Assembly: GCF_051401765.1 (NCBI RefSeq)
Contig: NW_027480423.1
Location: 15,252,001-15,316,000, forward strand
Length of the DNA stretch: 64,000 nt
Source: Calliopsis andreniformis
Taxonomy: Eukaryota > Arthropoda > Insecta > Hymenoptera > Andrenidae
Reading direction: 5' to 3'
Of the stretch, positions 53,234-64,000 are shown in pieces. A program made the position numbers and the translations under genes. The number at the start of each line of letters is the position of its first letter. Within the stretch, counting starts at the first letter, position 1. The notes under the pieces were generated by a model. That model was not told where the DNA came from. It saw nothing but the letters and a program-made list of their open reading frames with translations, and ran no database searches.

Positions 53234-53554
53234 GCCCTAGAGTGAAGCCTGTGTTGCCCGGAACGTAGAAATGACCATAACCTTAACACTGGTTGCAATT
53301 ATCCCTTTTATACGATGGAAAAACTGTTGTAGTTTTATTGTATTTTATGCTTCAGGCGTTGAATTCATAGGCCCTAACTATTCGATCTGGTGGAGCAACG
53401 CCCTAGAGTGAAGCCTCGGTTGCCCGGAACGTAGATGTGACCATTACTTTCTCACTGTTTGCAATTATTCATTCTTTACGTTGGATAAGCTGTTGTATTT
53501 ATATTGTATTTTATGCTTCTGGCGTTGACTGCTAAGGTCGTAGCTATTAGATGT
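53234..53554 (+). repeat. Segment copied from the end of region B
   Basis: After GTGTTGCCCGGAACGTAG the sequence leaves the 25-unit repeat and follows 42828-43150: CCATAACCTTAACACTGG, TTATCCCTTTTATACG, GTTGAATTCATAGG, GATGTGACCATTAC and TTACGTTGGATAAGC occur in the same order. It joins the 3650-bp repeat at about 53555. It looks like a short block carried about 10.4 kb along the array. Confidence 0.85.
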
Positions 53555-56500
53555 GGTGGAGCAACGCCCTAGAGTCAAGCCTAGGTTGCCCGGAACGTAG
53601 AAATAACCATAACTTTTACACTGGTAGCAATTATTCGTTTTATACGATGGAAAAACTGTTGTATTTATATTGTATTTAATGCTTGTGGCGTTCACTTCTT
53701 AGGCCCTAACTGTTTGATCTGGTGAAGCAACGCCCTAGAGTGCAGCCTAGGTTGCCCGGTACGTAGAAATGACCATAAGTTTCATACTGGTTGCAATTAA
53801 TCGTTTTATACGATGGAAAAACTGTTGTATTTATATTGTATTTTATGCTTGTGGCGTTGACTTCTAAGGCCCTAATTATTCGAATTGGTGGAGCAATGCC
53901 TCAGAGTTAAGTCTAGGATCCCCGAAACGCCGAAATGATCATTACCTTCACGCTTGTTGCAATTATTCCTGTTATACGATGATAAGACTGTTGTATTTTT
54001 ATTGTATTTTATGCTTCAGGCGTGGACTTCTGAGGCCGTAGCTATTCGATGTGGTGGAGCAACGCCCTAGGGTGAAGCCTAGGTTGCCCGGAACGTAGAA
54101 ATGACCATTATTTTCACACTGTTTGCAAATATTCCTTTTATACGATGGAAAAGCTGTTGTATTTATATCGTATTTTATGCTTCTGGCGTTGACTTCTAAG
54201 GCCCTAGCTATTCGATCTAGTGGAGTAACGCCCTAGAGTGAAGCATAGGTTTCCCGGAACGTAGAAATGACCATCACTTTCAAGCTGGTTGCAATTAATC
54301 CTGTTATATGATGGAAAAATCTTTGTATTTTTATTGCATTTTTTGCTTCGGGCGTTGACTTCTAAGGCCCTGACTATACAATCTGTTGGAGCAACTCCCT
54401 AGAGTGAAGCCTAGGTTGCTCGGAATGTAGAAATGACCATAGCTTTCACACTGGTTGCAATTATTCGTTTTATACGATGGAAAAACTGTTGTATTTATAT
54501 TGTATTTTATGCTTCTGGCGTTCACTTCTTAGGCCCTAACTATTCGATCTGGTGGAACAACGCCCTAGGGTGAAGCCTAGGTGGCCCGGAACGTAGAAAT
54601 GACCATAACTTTTACACTGGTAACAATTATTCGTTTTATACAATGGAAAAACTGTTCTATTTATTTTGTATTTTATGCTTCGGGCGTTGACTTCTAAGGC
54701 CCTGACTATTCAATCTGTTGGAGCAACGCCCTAGAGTGAAGCCTAGGTTGCTCGGAATGTAGAAATGACCATAGCTTTCACACTGGTTGCAATTATTCGT
54801 TTTATACGATGGAAAAACTGTTGTATTTATATTGTATTTTATGCTTCTGGCGTTCACTTCTTAGGCCCTAACTATTCGATCTGGTGGAACAACGCCCTAG
54901 TGTGAAGCCTAGGTTGCTCGGAATACAGAAATGACCATAACTTTCACACTGGTTGCAATTATTCGTTTTCTACGATGGAAAAACTGTTGTATTTATATTG
55001 TATTTTAGGCTTCAGCGTTCACTTCTTAAGGCCTAACTATTCGATCTGATGGAACAATGCCCTAGGGTGAAGCCTAGGTTGCCCGGAACGTAGAAATGAC
55101 CATCACTTTCAAACTGGTTGCAATTATTCGTTTTATACGATGGAAAAACTGTTGTATTTATATTGTATTTAATGCTTGTGGCGTTCACTTCTTAGGCCCT
55201 AACTGTTTGATCTGGTGAAGCAACGCCCTAGAGTGAAGCCTAGGTTGCCCGGAACGTAGAAGTGACAATTACTTTCACACTGTTTGCAATTATTCCTTTT
55301 ATACGATGCAAAAGCTGTTGTATTTATATCGTACTTTATGCTTCTGGCGTTGACTTCTAAGGCCCTGACTATTCAACCTGTTGGAGCAACGCCCTAGAGT
55401 GAAGCCTAGGATGCTCGGAATGTAGAAATGACCATAGCTTTCACACTGGTTGCAATTATTCGTTTTATACGATGGAAAAGCTGTTGTATTTATATTGTAT
55501 TTTATGCTTCTGGCGTTCACTTCTTAGGCCCTAGCTATTCGATCTAGTGGAGCAACGCCCTAGAGTGAAGCCTAGGTTGCCCGGAACGTAGAAATGACCA
55601 TCACTTTCAAACTTTTTGCAATTAATCCCGTTATATGATGGAAAAACTGTTGTATTTTTATTGCATTTTATGCTTCGGGCGTTGACTTCTAAGGCCCTGA
55701 CTATACAATCTGTTGGAGCAACGCCCTAGAGTGAAGCCTAGGTTGCTCGGAATGTAGAAATGACCATAGCTTTCACACTGGTTGCAATTATTCGTTTTAT
55801 ACGATGGAAAAACTGTTGTATTTATATTGTATTTTATGCTTCTGGCGTTCACTTCTTAGGCCCTAACTATTCGATCTGGTGGAGCAACGCCCTAGGGTGA
55901 AGCCTAGGTGGCCCGGAACGTAGAAATGACCATAACTTTTACACTGGTAACAATTATTCGTTTTATACAATGGAAAAACTGTTCTATTTATTTTGTATTT
56001 TAAGCTTCGGGCGTTGACTTCTAAGGCCCTGACTATTCAATCTGTTGGAGCAACGCCCTAGAGTGAAGCCTAGGTTGCTCGGAATGTAGAAATGACCATA
56101 GCTTTCACACTGGTTGCAATTATTCGTTTTATACGATGGAAAAGCTGTTGTATTTATATTGTATTTTATGCTTCTGGCGTTCACTTCTTAGGCCCTAACT
56201 ATTCGATCTGGTGGAACAACGCCCTTGGGTGAAGCCTAGGTCGCCCGGAACATAGAAATGACCATAACTTTTGCACTGGTAGCAATTATTCGTTTTATAC
56301 GATGGAAAAACTGTTGTATTTATATTGTTTTTTATGCTTCTGGCGTTGACTTCTTAGGTCCTAACTATTCGATCTGGTGGAGCAATGCCTCAGAGTTAAG
56401 TCTAGGATGCCCCAAACGCCGAAATGATCATTACTTTCACTCTTGTTGCAATTATTCCTGTTATACGATGAAAAGACCGTTGTATTTTTATTGTATTTAA

Positions 56501-57204
56501 TGCTTCAGGCGTAGGCTTCTAAGGCCGTAGCTATTCGATATGGTGGAGCACCGCCCTAGAGTGAAGCCTAGGTTGCTCGGAATACAGAAATGACCATAAC
56601 TTTCACACTGGTTGCAATTATTCGTTTTCTACGATGGAAAAACTGTTGTATTTATATTGTATTTTAGGCTTCAGCGTTCACTTCTTAAGGCCTAACTATT
56701 CGATCTGATGGAACAATGCCCTAGGGTGAAGCCTAGGTGGCCCGGAACGTAGAAATGACCATAACTTTTACACTGGTAACAATTATTCGTTTTATACAAT
56801 GGAAAAACTGTTCTATTTATTTTGTATTTTAAGCTTCGGGCGTTGACTTCTAAGGCCCTGACTATTCAATCTGTTGGAGCAACGCCCTAGAGTGAAGCCT
56901 AGGTTGCTCGGAATGTAGAAATGACCATAGCTTTCACACTGGTTGCAATTATTCGTTTTATACGATGGAAAAGCTGTTGTATTTATATTGTATTTTATGC
57001 TTGTGGCGTTGACTTCTAAGGCCCTAATTATTCGAATTGGTGGAGCAATGCCTCAGAGTTAAGTCTAGGATCCCCGAAACGCCGAAATGATCATTACTTT
57101 CACTCTTGTTGCAATTATTCCTGTTATACGATGAAAAGACCGTTGTATTTTTATTGTATTTAATGCTTCAGGCGTAGGCTTCTAAGGCCGTAGCTATTCG
57201 ATAT
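53555..57204 (+). repeat. 22-unit higher-order repeat, copy 1 (3650 bp)
   Basis: The next copy follows at offset 3650 (22 x 166 minus 2). About 700 bp on the left are units peculiar to this block (TTGTGGCGTTGAC, GAATTGGTGGAGC, GGATCCCCGAAACG). From about 54569 to 56731 it follows the order of 45117-47283 in the 25-unit repeat, and an extra duplicate of the GTGGCCCGG and HindIII-site unit then follows (AAGCTT at 56002 and 56831, 829 bp apart). No gene is present. Confidence 0.92.
57003..57090 (+). repeat. Short conversion-like patch inside the 22-unit repeat
   Basis: To the left the sequence follows the ordinary GGAAAAGCTG unit (as at 56160). From TTGTGGCGTTGAC through GAATTGGTGGAGC to GGATCCCCGAAACG it follows the unit at 53850, and then from TTTCACTCTTGTTGC it follows the unit at 56430. 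A patch of roughly 85 bp with two switches fits gene conversion or double exchange. Copy 2 lacks the patch at the equivalent place. Confidence 0.75.
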
Positions 57205-60200
57205 GGTGGAGCAACGCCCTAGAGTCAAGCCTAGGTTGCCCGGAACGTAGAAATAACCATAACTTTTACACTGGTAGCAATTATTCGTTTTATACGATGG
57301 AAAAACTGTTGTATTTATATTGTATTTAATGCTTGTGGCGTTCACTTCTTAGGCCCTAACTGTTTGATCTGGTGAAGCAACGCCCTAGAGTGCAGCCTAG
57401 GTTGCCCGGTACGTAGAAATGACCATAAGTTTCATACTGGTTGCAATTAATCGTTTTATACGATGGAAAAACTGTTGTATTTATATTGTATTTTATGCTT
57501 GTGGCGTTGACTTCTAAGGCCCTAATTATTCGAATTGGTGGAGCAATGCCTCAGAGTTAAGTCTAGGATCCCCGAAACGCCGAAATGATCATTACCTTCA
57601 CGCTTGTTGCAATTATTCCTGTTATACGATGATAAGACTGTTGTATTTTTATTGTATTTTATGCTTCAGGCGTGGACTTCTGAGGCCGTAGCTATTCGAT
57701 GTGGTGGAGCAACGCCCTAGGGTGAAGCCTAGGTTGCCCGGAACGTAGAAATGACCATTATTTTCACACTGTTTGCAAATATTCCTTTTATACGATGGAA
57801 AAGCTGTTGTATTTATATCGTATTTTATGCTTCTGGCGTTGACTTCTAAGGCCCTAGCTATTCGATCTAGTGGAGTAACGCCCTAGAGTGAAGCATAGGT
57901 TTCCCGGAACGTAGAAATGACCATCACTTTCAAGCTGGTTGCAATTAATCCTGTTATATGATGGAAAAATCTTTGTATTTTTATTGCATTTTTTGCTTCG
58001 GGCGTTGACTTCTAAGGCCCTGACTATACAATCTGTTGGAGCAACTCCCTAGAGTGAAGCCTAGGTTGCTCGGAATGTAGAAATGACCATAGCTTTCACA
58101 CTGGTTGCAATTATTCGTTTTATACGATGGAAAAACTGTTGTATTTATATTGTATTTTATGCTTCTGGCGTTCACTTCTTAGGCCCTAACTATTCGATCT
58201 GGTGGAACAACGCCCTAGGGTGAAGCCTAGGTGGCCCGGAACGTAGAAATGACCATAACTTTTACACTGGTAACAATTAATCGTTTTATACAATGGAAAA
58301 ACTGTTCTATTTATTTTGTATTTTATGCTTCGGGCGTTGACTTCTAAGGCCCTGACTATTCAATCTGTTGGAGCAACGCCCTAGAGTGAAGCCTAGGTTG
58401 CTCGGAATGTAGAAATGACCATAGCTTTCACACTGGTTGCAATTATTCGTTTTATACGATGGAAAAACTGTTGTATTTATATTGTATTTTATGCTTCTGG
58501 CGTTCACTTCTTAGGCCCTAACTATTCGATCTGGTGGAACAACGCCCTAGTGTGAAGCCTAGGTTGCTCGGAATACAGAAATGACCATAACTTTCACACT
58601 GGTTGCAATTATTCGTTTTCTACGATGGAAAAACTGTTGTATTTATATTGTATTTTAGGCTTCAGCGTTCACTTCTTAAGGCCTAACTATTCGATCTGAT
58701 GGAACAATGCCCTAGGGTGAAGCCTAGGTTGCCCGGAACGTAGAAATGACCATCACTTTCAAACTGGTTGCAATTATTCGTTTTATACGATGGAAAAACT
58801 GTTGTATTTATATTGTATTTAATGCTTGTGGCGTTCACTTCTTAGGCCCTAACTGTTTGATCTGGTGAAGCAACGCCCTAGAGTGAAGCCTAGGTTGCCC
58901 GGAACGTAGAAGTGACAATTACTTTCACACTGTTTGCAATTATTCCTTTTATACGATGCAAAAGCTGTTGTATTTATATCGTACTTTATGCTTCTGGCGT
59001 TGACTTCTAAGGCCCTGACTATTCAACCTGTTGGAGCAACGCCCTAGAGTGAAGCCTAGGATGCTCGGAATGTAGAAATGACCATAGCTTTCACACTGGT
59101 TGCAATTATTCGTTTTATACGATGGAAAAGCTGTTGTATTTATATTGTATTTTATGCTTCTGGCGTTCACTTCTTAGGCCCTAGCTATTCGATCTAGTGG
59201 AGCAACGCCCTAGAGTGAAGCCTAGGTTGCCCGGAACGTAGAAATGACCATCACTTTCAAACTTTTTGCAATTAATCCCGTTATATGATGGAAAAACTGT
59301 TGTATTTTTATTGCATTTTATGCTTCGGGCGTTGACTTCTAAGGCCCTGACTATACAATCTGTTGGAGCAACGCCCTAGAGTGAAGCCTAGGTTGCTCGG
59401 AATGTAGAAATGACCATAGCTTTCACACTGGTTGCAATTATTCGTTTTATACGATGGAAAAACTGTTGTATTTATATTGTATTTTATGCTTCTGGCGTTC
59501 ACTTCTTAGGCCCTAACTATTCGATCTGGTGGAGCAACGCCCTAGGGTGAAGCCTAGGTGGCCCGGAACGTAGAAATGACCATAACTTTTACACTGGTAA
59601 CAATTATTCGTTTTATACAATGGAAAAACTGTTCTATTTATTTTGTATTTTAAGCTTCGGGCGTTGACTTCTAAGGCCCTGACTATTCAATCTGTTGGAG
59701 CAACGCCCTAGAGTGAAGCCTAGGTTGCTCGGAATGTAGAAATGACCATAGCTTTCACACTGGTTGCAATTATTCGTTTTATACGATGGAAAAGCTGTTG
59801 TATTTATATTGTATTTTATGCTTCTGGCGTTCACTTCTTAGGCCCTAACTATTCGATCTGGTGGAACAACGCCCTTGGGTGAAGCCTAGGTCGCCCGGAA
59901 CATAGAAATGACCATAACTTTTGCACTGGTAGCAATTATTCGTTTTATACGATGGAAAAACTGTTGTATTTATATTGTTTTTTATGCTTCTGGCGTTGAC
60001 TTCTTAGGTCCTAACTATTCGATCTGGTGGAGCAATGCCTCAGAGTTAAGTCTAGGATGCCCCAAACGCCGAAATGATCATTACTTTCACTCTTGTTGCA
60101 ATTATTCCTGTTATACGATGAAAAGACCGTTGTATTTTTATTGTATTTAATGCTTCAGGCGTAGGCTTCTAAGGCCGTAGCTATTCGATATGGTGGAGCA

Positions 60201-60769
60201 CCGCCCTAGAGTGAAGCCTAGGTTGCTCGGAATACAGAAATGACCATAACTTTCACACTGGTTGCAATTATTCGTTTTCTACGATGGAAAAACTGTTGTA
60301 TTTATATTGTATTTTAGGCTTCAGCGTTCACTTCTTAAGGCCTAACTATTCGATCTGATGGAACAATGCCCTAGGGTGAAGCCTAGGTGGCCCGGAACGT
60401 AGAAATGACCATAACTTTTACACTGGTAACAATTATTCGTTTTATACAATGGAAAAACTGTTCTATTTATTTTGTATTTTAAGCTTCGGGCGTTGACTTC
60501 TAAGGCCCTGACTATTCAATCTGTTGGAGCAACGCCCTAGAGTGAAGCCTAGGTTGCTCGGAATGTAGAAATGACCATAGCTTTCACACTGGTTGCAATT
60601 ATTCGTTTTATACGATGGAAAAGCTGTTGTATTTATATTGTATTTTATGCTTCTGGCGTTCACTTCTTAGGCCCTAACTATTCGATCTGGTGGAACAACG
60701 CCCTTGGGTGAAGCCTAGGTCGCCCGGAACATAGAAATGACCATAACTTTTGCACTGGTAGCAATTATT
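57205..60769 (+). repeat. 22-unit higher-order repeat, copy 2
   Basis: The match to copy 1 at offset 3650 starts at GTGGAGCAACGCCCTAGAGT (57206). Differences are rare, for example CAATTAATCG at 58274 against CAATTATTCG. The match ends near 60652, where copy 1 switches to CTTGTGGCG and this copy keeps CTTCTGGCG. HindIII-site units lie at 59652 and 60481. No gene is present. Confidence 0.92.
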
Positions 60770-63700
60770 CGTTTTATACGATGGAAAAACTGTTGTATTT
60801 ATATTGTATTTTATGCTTGTGGCGTTGACTTCTAAGGCCCTAATTATTCGAATTGGTGGAGCAATGCCTCAGAGTTAAGTCTAGGATCCCCGAAACGCCG
60901 AAATGATCATTACCTTCACGCTTGTTGCAATTATTCCTGTTATACGATGATAAGACTGTTGTATTTTTATTGTATTTTATGCTTCAGGCGTGGACTTCTG
61001 AGGCCGTAGCTATTCGATGTGGTGGAGCAACGCCCTAGGGTGAAGCCTAGGTTGCCCGGAACGTAGAAATGACCATTATTTTCACACTGTTTGCAAATAT
61101 TCCTTTTATACGATGGAAAAGCTGTTGTATTTATATCGTATTTTATGCTTCTGGCGTTGACTTCTAAGGCCCTAGCTATTCGATCTAGTGGAGTAACGCC
61201 CTAGAGTGAAGCATAGGTTTCCCGGAACGTAGAAATGACCATCACTTTCAAGCTGGTTGCAATTAATCCTGTTATATGATGGAAAAATCTTTGTATTTTT
61301 ATTGCATTTTTTGCTTCGGGCGTTGACTTCTAAGGCCCTGACTATACAATCTGTTGGAGCAACTCCCTAGAGTGAAGCCTAGGTTGCTCGGAATGTAGAA
61401 ATGACCATAGCTTTCACACTGGTTGCAATTATTCGTTTTATACGATGGAAAAACTGTTGTATTTATATTGTATTTTATGCTTCTGGCGTTCACTTCTTAG
61501 GCCCTAACTATTCGATCTGGTGGAACAACGCCCTAGGGTGAAGCCTAGGTGGCCCGGAACGTAGAAATGACCATAACTTTTACACTGGTAACAATTATTC
61601 GTTTTATACAATGGAAAAACTGTTCTATTTATTTTGTATTTTATGCTTCGGGCGTTGACTTCTAAGGCCCTGACTATTCAATCTGTTGGAGCAACGCCCT
61701 AGAGTGAAGCCTAGGTTGCTCGGAATGTAGAAATGACCATAGCTTTCACACTGGTTGCAATTATTCGTTTTATACGATGGAAAAACTGTTGTATTCATAT
61801 TGTATTTTATGCTTCTGGCGTTCACTTCTTAGGCCCTAACTATTCGATCTGGTGGAACAACGCCCTAGTGTGAAGCCTAGGTTGCTCGGAATACAGAAAT
61901 GACCATAACTTTCACACTGGTTGCAATTATTCGTTTTCTACGGTGGAAAAACTGTTGTATTTATATTGTATTTTAGGCTTCAGCGTTCACTTCTTAAGGC
62001 CTAACTATTCGATCTGATGGAACAATGCCCTAGGGTGAAGCCTAGGTTGCCCGGAACGTAGAAATGACCATCACTTTCAAACTGGTTGCAATTATTCGTT
62101 TTATACGATGGAAAAACTGTTGTATTTATATTGTATTTAATGCTTGTGGCGTTCACTTCTTAGGCCCTAACTGTTTGATCTGGTGAAGCAACGCCCTAGA
62201 GTGAAGCCTAGGTTGCCCGGAACGTAGAAGTGACAATTACTTTCACACTGTTTGCAATTATTCCTTTTATACGATGCAAAAGCTGTTGTATTTATATCGT
62301 ACTTTATGCTTCTGGCGCTGACTTCTAAGGCCCTGACTATTCAACCTGTTGGAGCAACGCCCTAGAGTGAAGCCTAGGATGCTCGGAATGTAGAAATGAC
62401 CATAGCTTTCACACTGGTTGCAATTATTCGTTTTATACGATGGAAAAGCTGTTGTATTTATATTGTATTTTATGCTTCTGGCGTTCACTTCTTAGGCCCT
62501 AGCTATTCGATCTAGTGGAGCAACGCCCTAGAGTGAAGCCTAGGTTGCCCGGAACGTAGAAATGACCATCACTTTCAAACTTTTTGCAATTAATCCCGTT
62601 ATATGATGGAAAAACTGTTGTATTTTTATTGCATTTTATGCTTCGGGCGTTGACTTCTAAGGCCCTGACTATACAATCTGTTGGAGCAACGCCCTAGAGT
62701 GAAGCCTAGGTTGCTCGGAATGTAGAAATGACCATAGCTTTCACACTGGTTGCAATTATTCGTTTTATACGATGGAAAAACTGTTGTATTTATATTGTAT
62801 TTTATGCTTCTGGCGTTCACTTCTTAGGCCCTAACTATTCGATCTGGTGGAGCAACGCCCTAGGGTGAAGCCTAGGTGGCCCGGAACGTAGAAATGACCA
62901 TAACTTTTACACTGGTAACAATTATTCGTTTTATACAATGGAAAAACTGTTCTATTTATTTTGTATTTTAAGCTTCGGGCGTTGACTTCTAAGGCCCTGA
63001 CTATTCAATCTGTTGGAGCAACGCCCTAGAGTGAAGCCTAGGTTGCTCGGAATGTAGAAATGACCATAGCTTTCACACTGGTTGCAATTATTCGTTTTAT
63101 ACGATGGAAAAGCTGTTGTATTTATATTGTATTTTATGCTTCTGGCGTTCACTTCTTAGGCCCTAACTATTCGATCTGGTGGAACAACGCCCTTGGGTGA
63201 AGCCTAGGTCGCCCGGAACATAGAAATGACCATAACTTTTGCACTGGTAGCAATTATTCGTTTTATACGATGGAAAAACTGTTGTATTTATATTGTTTTT
63301 TATGCTTCTGGCGTTGACTTCTTAGGTCCTAACTATTCGATCTGGTGGAGCAATGCCTCAGAGTTAAGTCTAGGATGCCCCAAACGCCGAAATGATCATT
63401 ACTTTCACTCTTGTTGCAATTATTCCTGTTATACGATGAAAAGACCGTTGTATTTTTATTGTATTTAATGCTTCAGGCGTAGGCTTCTAAGGCCGTAGCT
63501 ATTCGATATGGTGGAGCACCGCCCTAGAGTGAAGCCTAGGTTGCTCGGAATACAGAAATGACCATAACTTTCACACTGGTTGCAATTATTCGTTTTCTAC
63601 GATGGAAAAACTGTTGTATTTATATTGTATTTTAGGCTTCAGCGTTCACTTCTTAAGGCCTAACTATTCGATCTGATGGAACAATGCCCTAGGGTGAAGC

Positions 63701-64000
63701 CTAGGTTGCCCGGAACGTAAAAATGACCATAACTTTTACACTGGTACCAATTATTCGTTTTATACAATGGAAAAACTGTTCTATTTATTTTGTATTTTAT
63801 GCTTCGGGCGTTGACATCTTTGGCCCTAACAATTCGATCTGGTGGAGCAACGCCCTAGAGTGAAGCCTAGGTTCCCTGGAACGTACAAGTGACCATCACT
63901 TTCACACGGGTTGCAATTATTCCTGTTATACGATGGAAAGTCTGTTGTATTTTTATTGCATTTTATGCTTCGGGCGTTGACTTCTAAGGCCCTAACTATT
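60770..64000 (+). repeat. 20-unit-offset higher-order repeat, copy 3, running off the window
   Basis: This aligns with the previous block at offset 3318 (20 x 166 minus 2) from GGAAAAACTGTTGTATTTAT onward. At about 63702 it departs from copies 1 and 2: instead of GTGGCCCGG it has GTTGCCCGGAACGTAAAAATG and follows 47283 onward of the 25-unit repeat at offset 16423 to the window end. It therefore links the two higher-order repeat forms. No gene is present. Confidence 0.92.

Larger units (their letters stand above)
1..64000 (+). repeat. 166-bp satellite DNA array, about 385 head-to-tail units
   Basis: A single repeat family fills the window. Successive copies of the landmark GTTGCCCGGAACGTAGAAAT recur every 166 bp, with plus or minus 1 bp in some units, always on the same strand. 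From that landmark, each unit reads through TTCACACTGGTTGCAATTAT, the TTCGTTTTATACGATGGAAA box, a T-rich part (TTGTATTTATATTGTATTTT), ATGCTTCTGGCGTTGACTTC, AAGGCCCTAACTATTCGATC and TGGTGGAGCAACGCCCTAGA, and closes at GTGAAGCCTAG. Composition is about 59% A+T. No unique DNA interrupts the array and neither end of it lies in the window. Unit length is close to the DNA held by a nucleosome plus linker histone, as in many centromeric satellites; the centromeric role is inferred. No host species can be assigned. Confidence 0.98.

Noticed and set aside
1..64000. CRISPR array, because of regular short-period repetition.
   Set aside because: The whole 166-bp unit repeats, with no unique spacers between short identical repeats, and there are no cas genes.
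1..64000. Human-type alpha satellite or another named satellite, including the similarly sized bivalve satellites.
   Set aside because: The length is 166 rather than 171 bp and I do not recognise the sequence as any named family. Without a database search an identity claim would be a guess.
1..64000. tRNA, rRNA or 5S-type repeat unit.
   Set aside because: No cloverleaf, A/B box or C box arrangement or rRNA-like segment was recognised in the unit on either strand.

Overview
The whole window is one uninterrupted tandem satellite DNA array. A unit of about 166 bp repeats head to tail, always in the same orientation, from base 1 to base 64000 (about 385 units). The period is read directly from the spacing of the conserved GTTGCCCGG landmark (for example its CCC at 171, 337, 503 and 669, each step exactly 166). 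A consensus-like unit is about 59% A+T. I found no real protein gene, rRNA, tRNA, transposon, CRISPR array or unique flanking DNA. All open reading frames are short (at most about 120 codons) and repeat with the satellite. Because 166 is not a multiple of 3, the frame shifts at each unit, so these are chance frames. The array points to a eukaryotic chromosome, most likely centromeric or pericentromeric heterochromatin. The species cannot be named from the sequence.

Layout. (A) 1-26.2 kb: moderately diverged units with a mosaic of segmental duplications, including a clear 15-unit (2490 bp) tandem duplication at 11.44-16.42 kb and a third copy, enlarged by one unit, at 18.77-21.23 kb. (B) 26.2-44.9 kb: the most diverged units, with shorter, partial multi-unit repeats (an 8-unit repeat of 1328 bp at 31.7-34.0 kb, and duplicated blocks at 40-45 kb). 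(C) 44.94-53.23 kb: two nearly identical tandem copies of a 25-unit higher-order repeat (4147 bp). (D) 53.23-64.0 kb: a short segment copied from the B/C border, followed by 22-unit (3650 bp) and 20-unit (3318 bp) higher-order repeats built largely from region C units. The array runs off both ends of the window.

Each unit carries two small elements that may matter for function. One is ATTCGTTTTATACGATG, which matches 7 of the 9 fixed positions of the CENP-B box (8 of 9 in six units). The other is a short dyad, CCTAG-8 nt-CTAGG flanked by GCAA/TTGC, that could extrude as a hairpin. A recurrent subtype has a dense cluster of 11 substitutions across 49 bp that removes the dyad. These features fit a centromere-type satellite evolving by unequal exchange and gene conversion, youngest on the right and oldest in the middle. 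Centromere function itself is inference.
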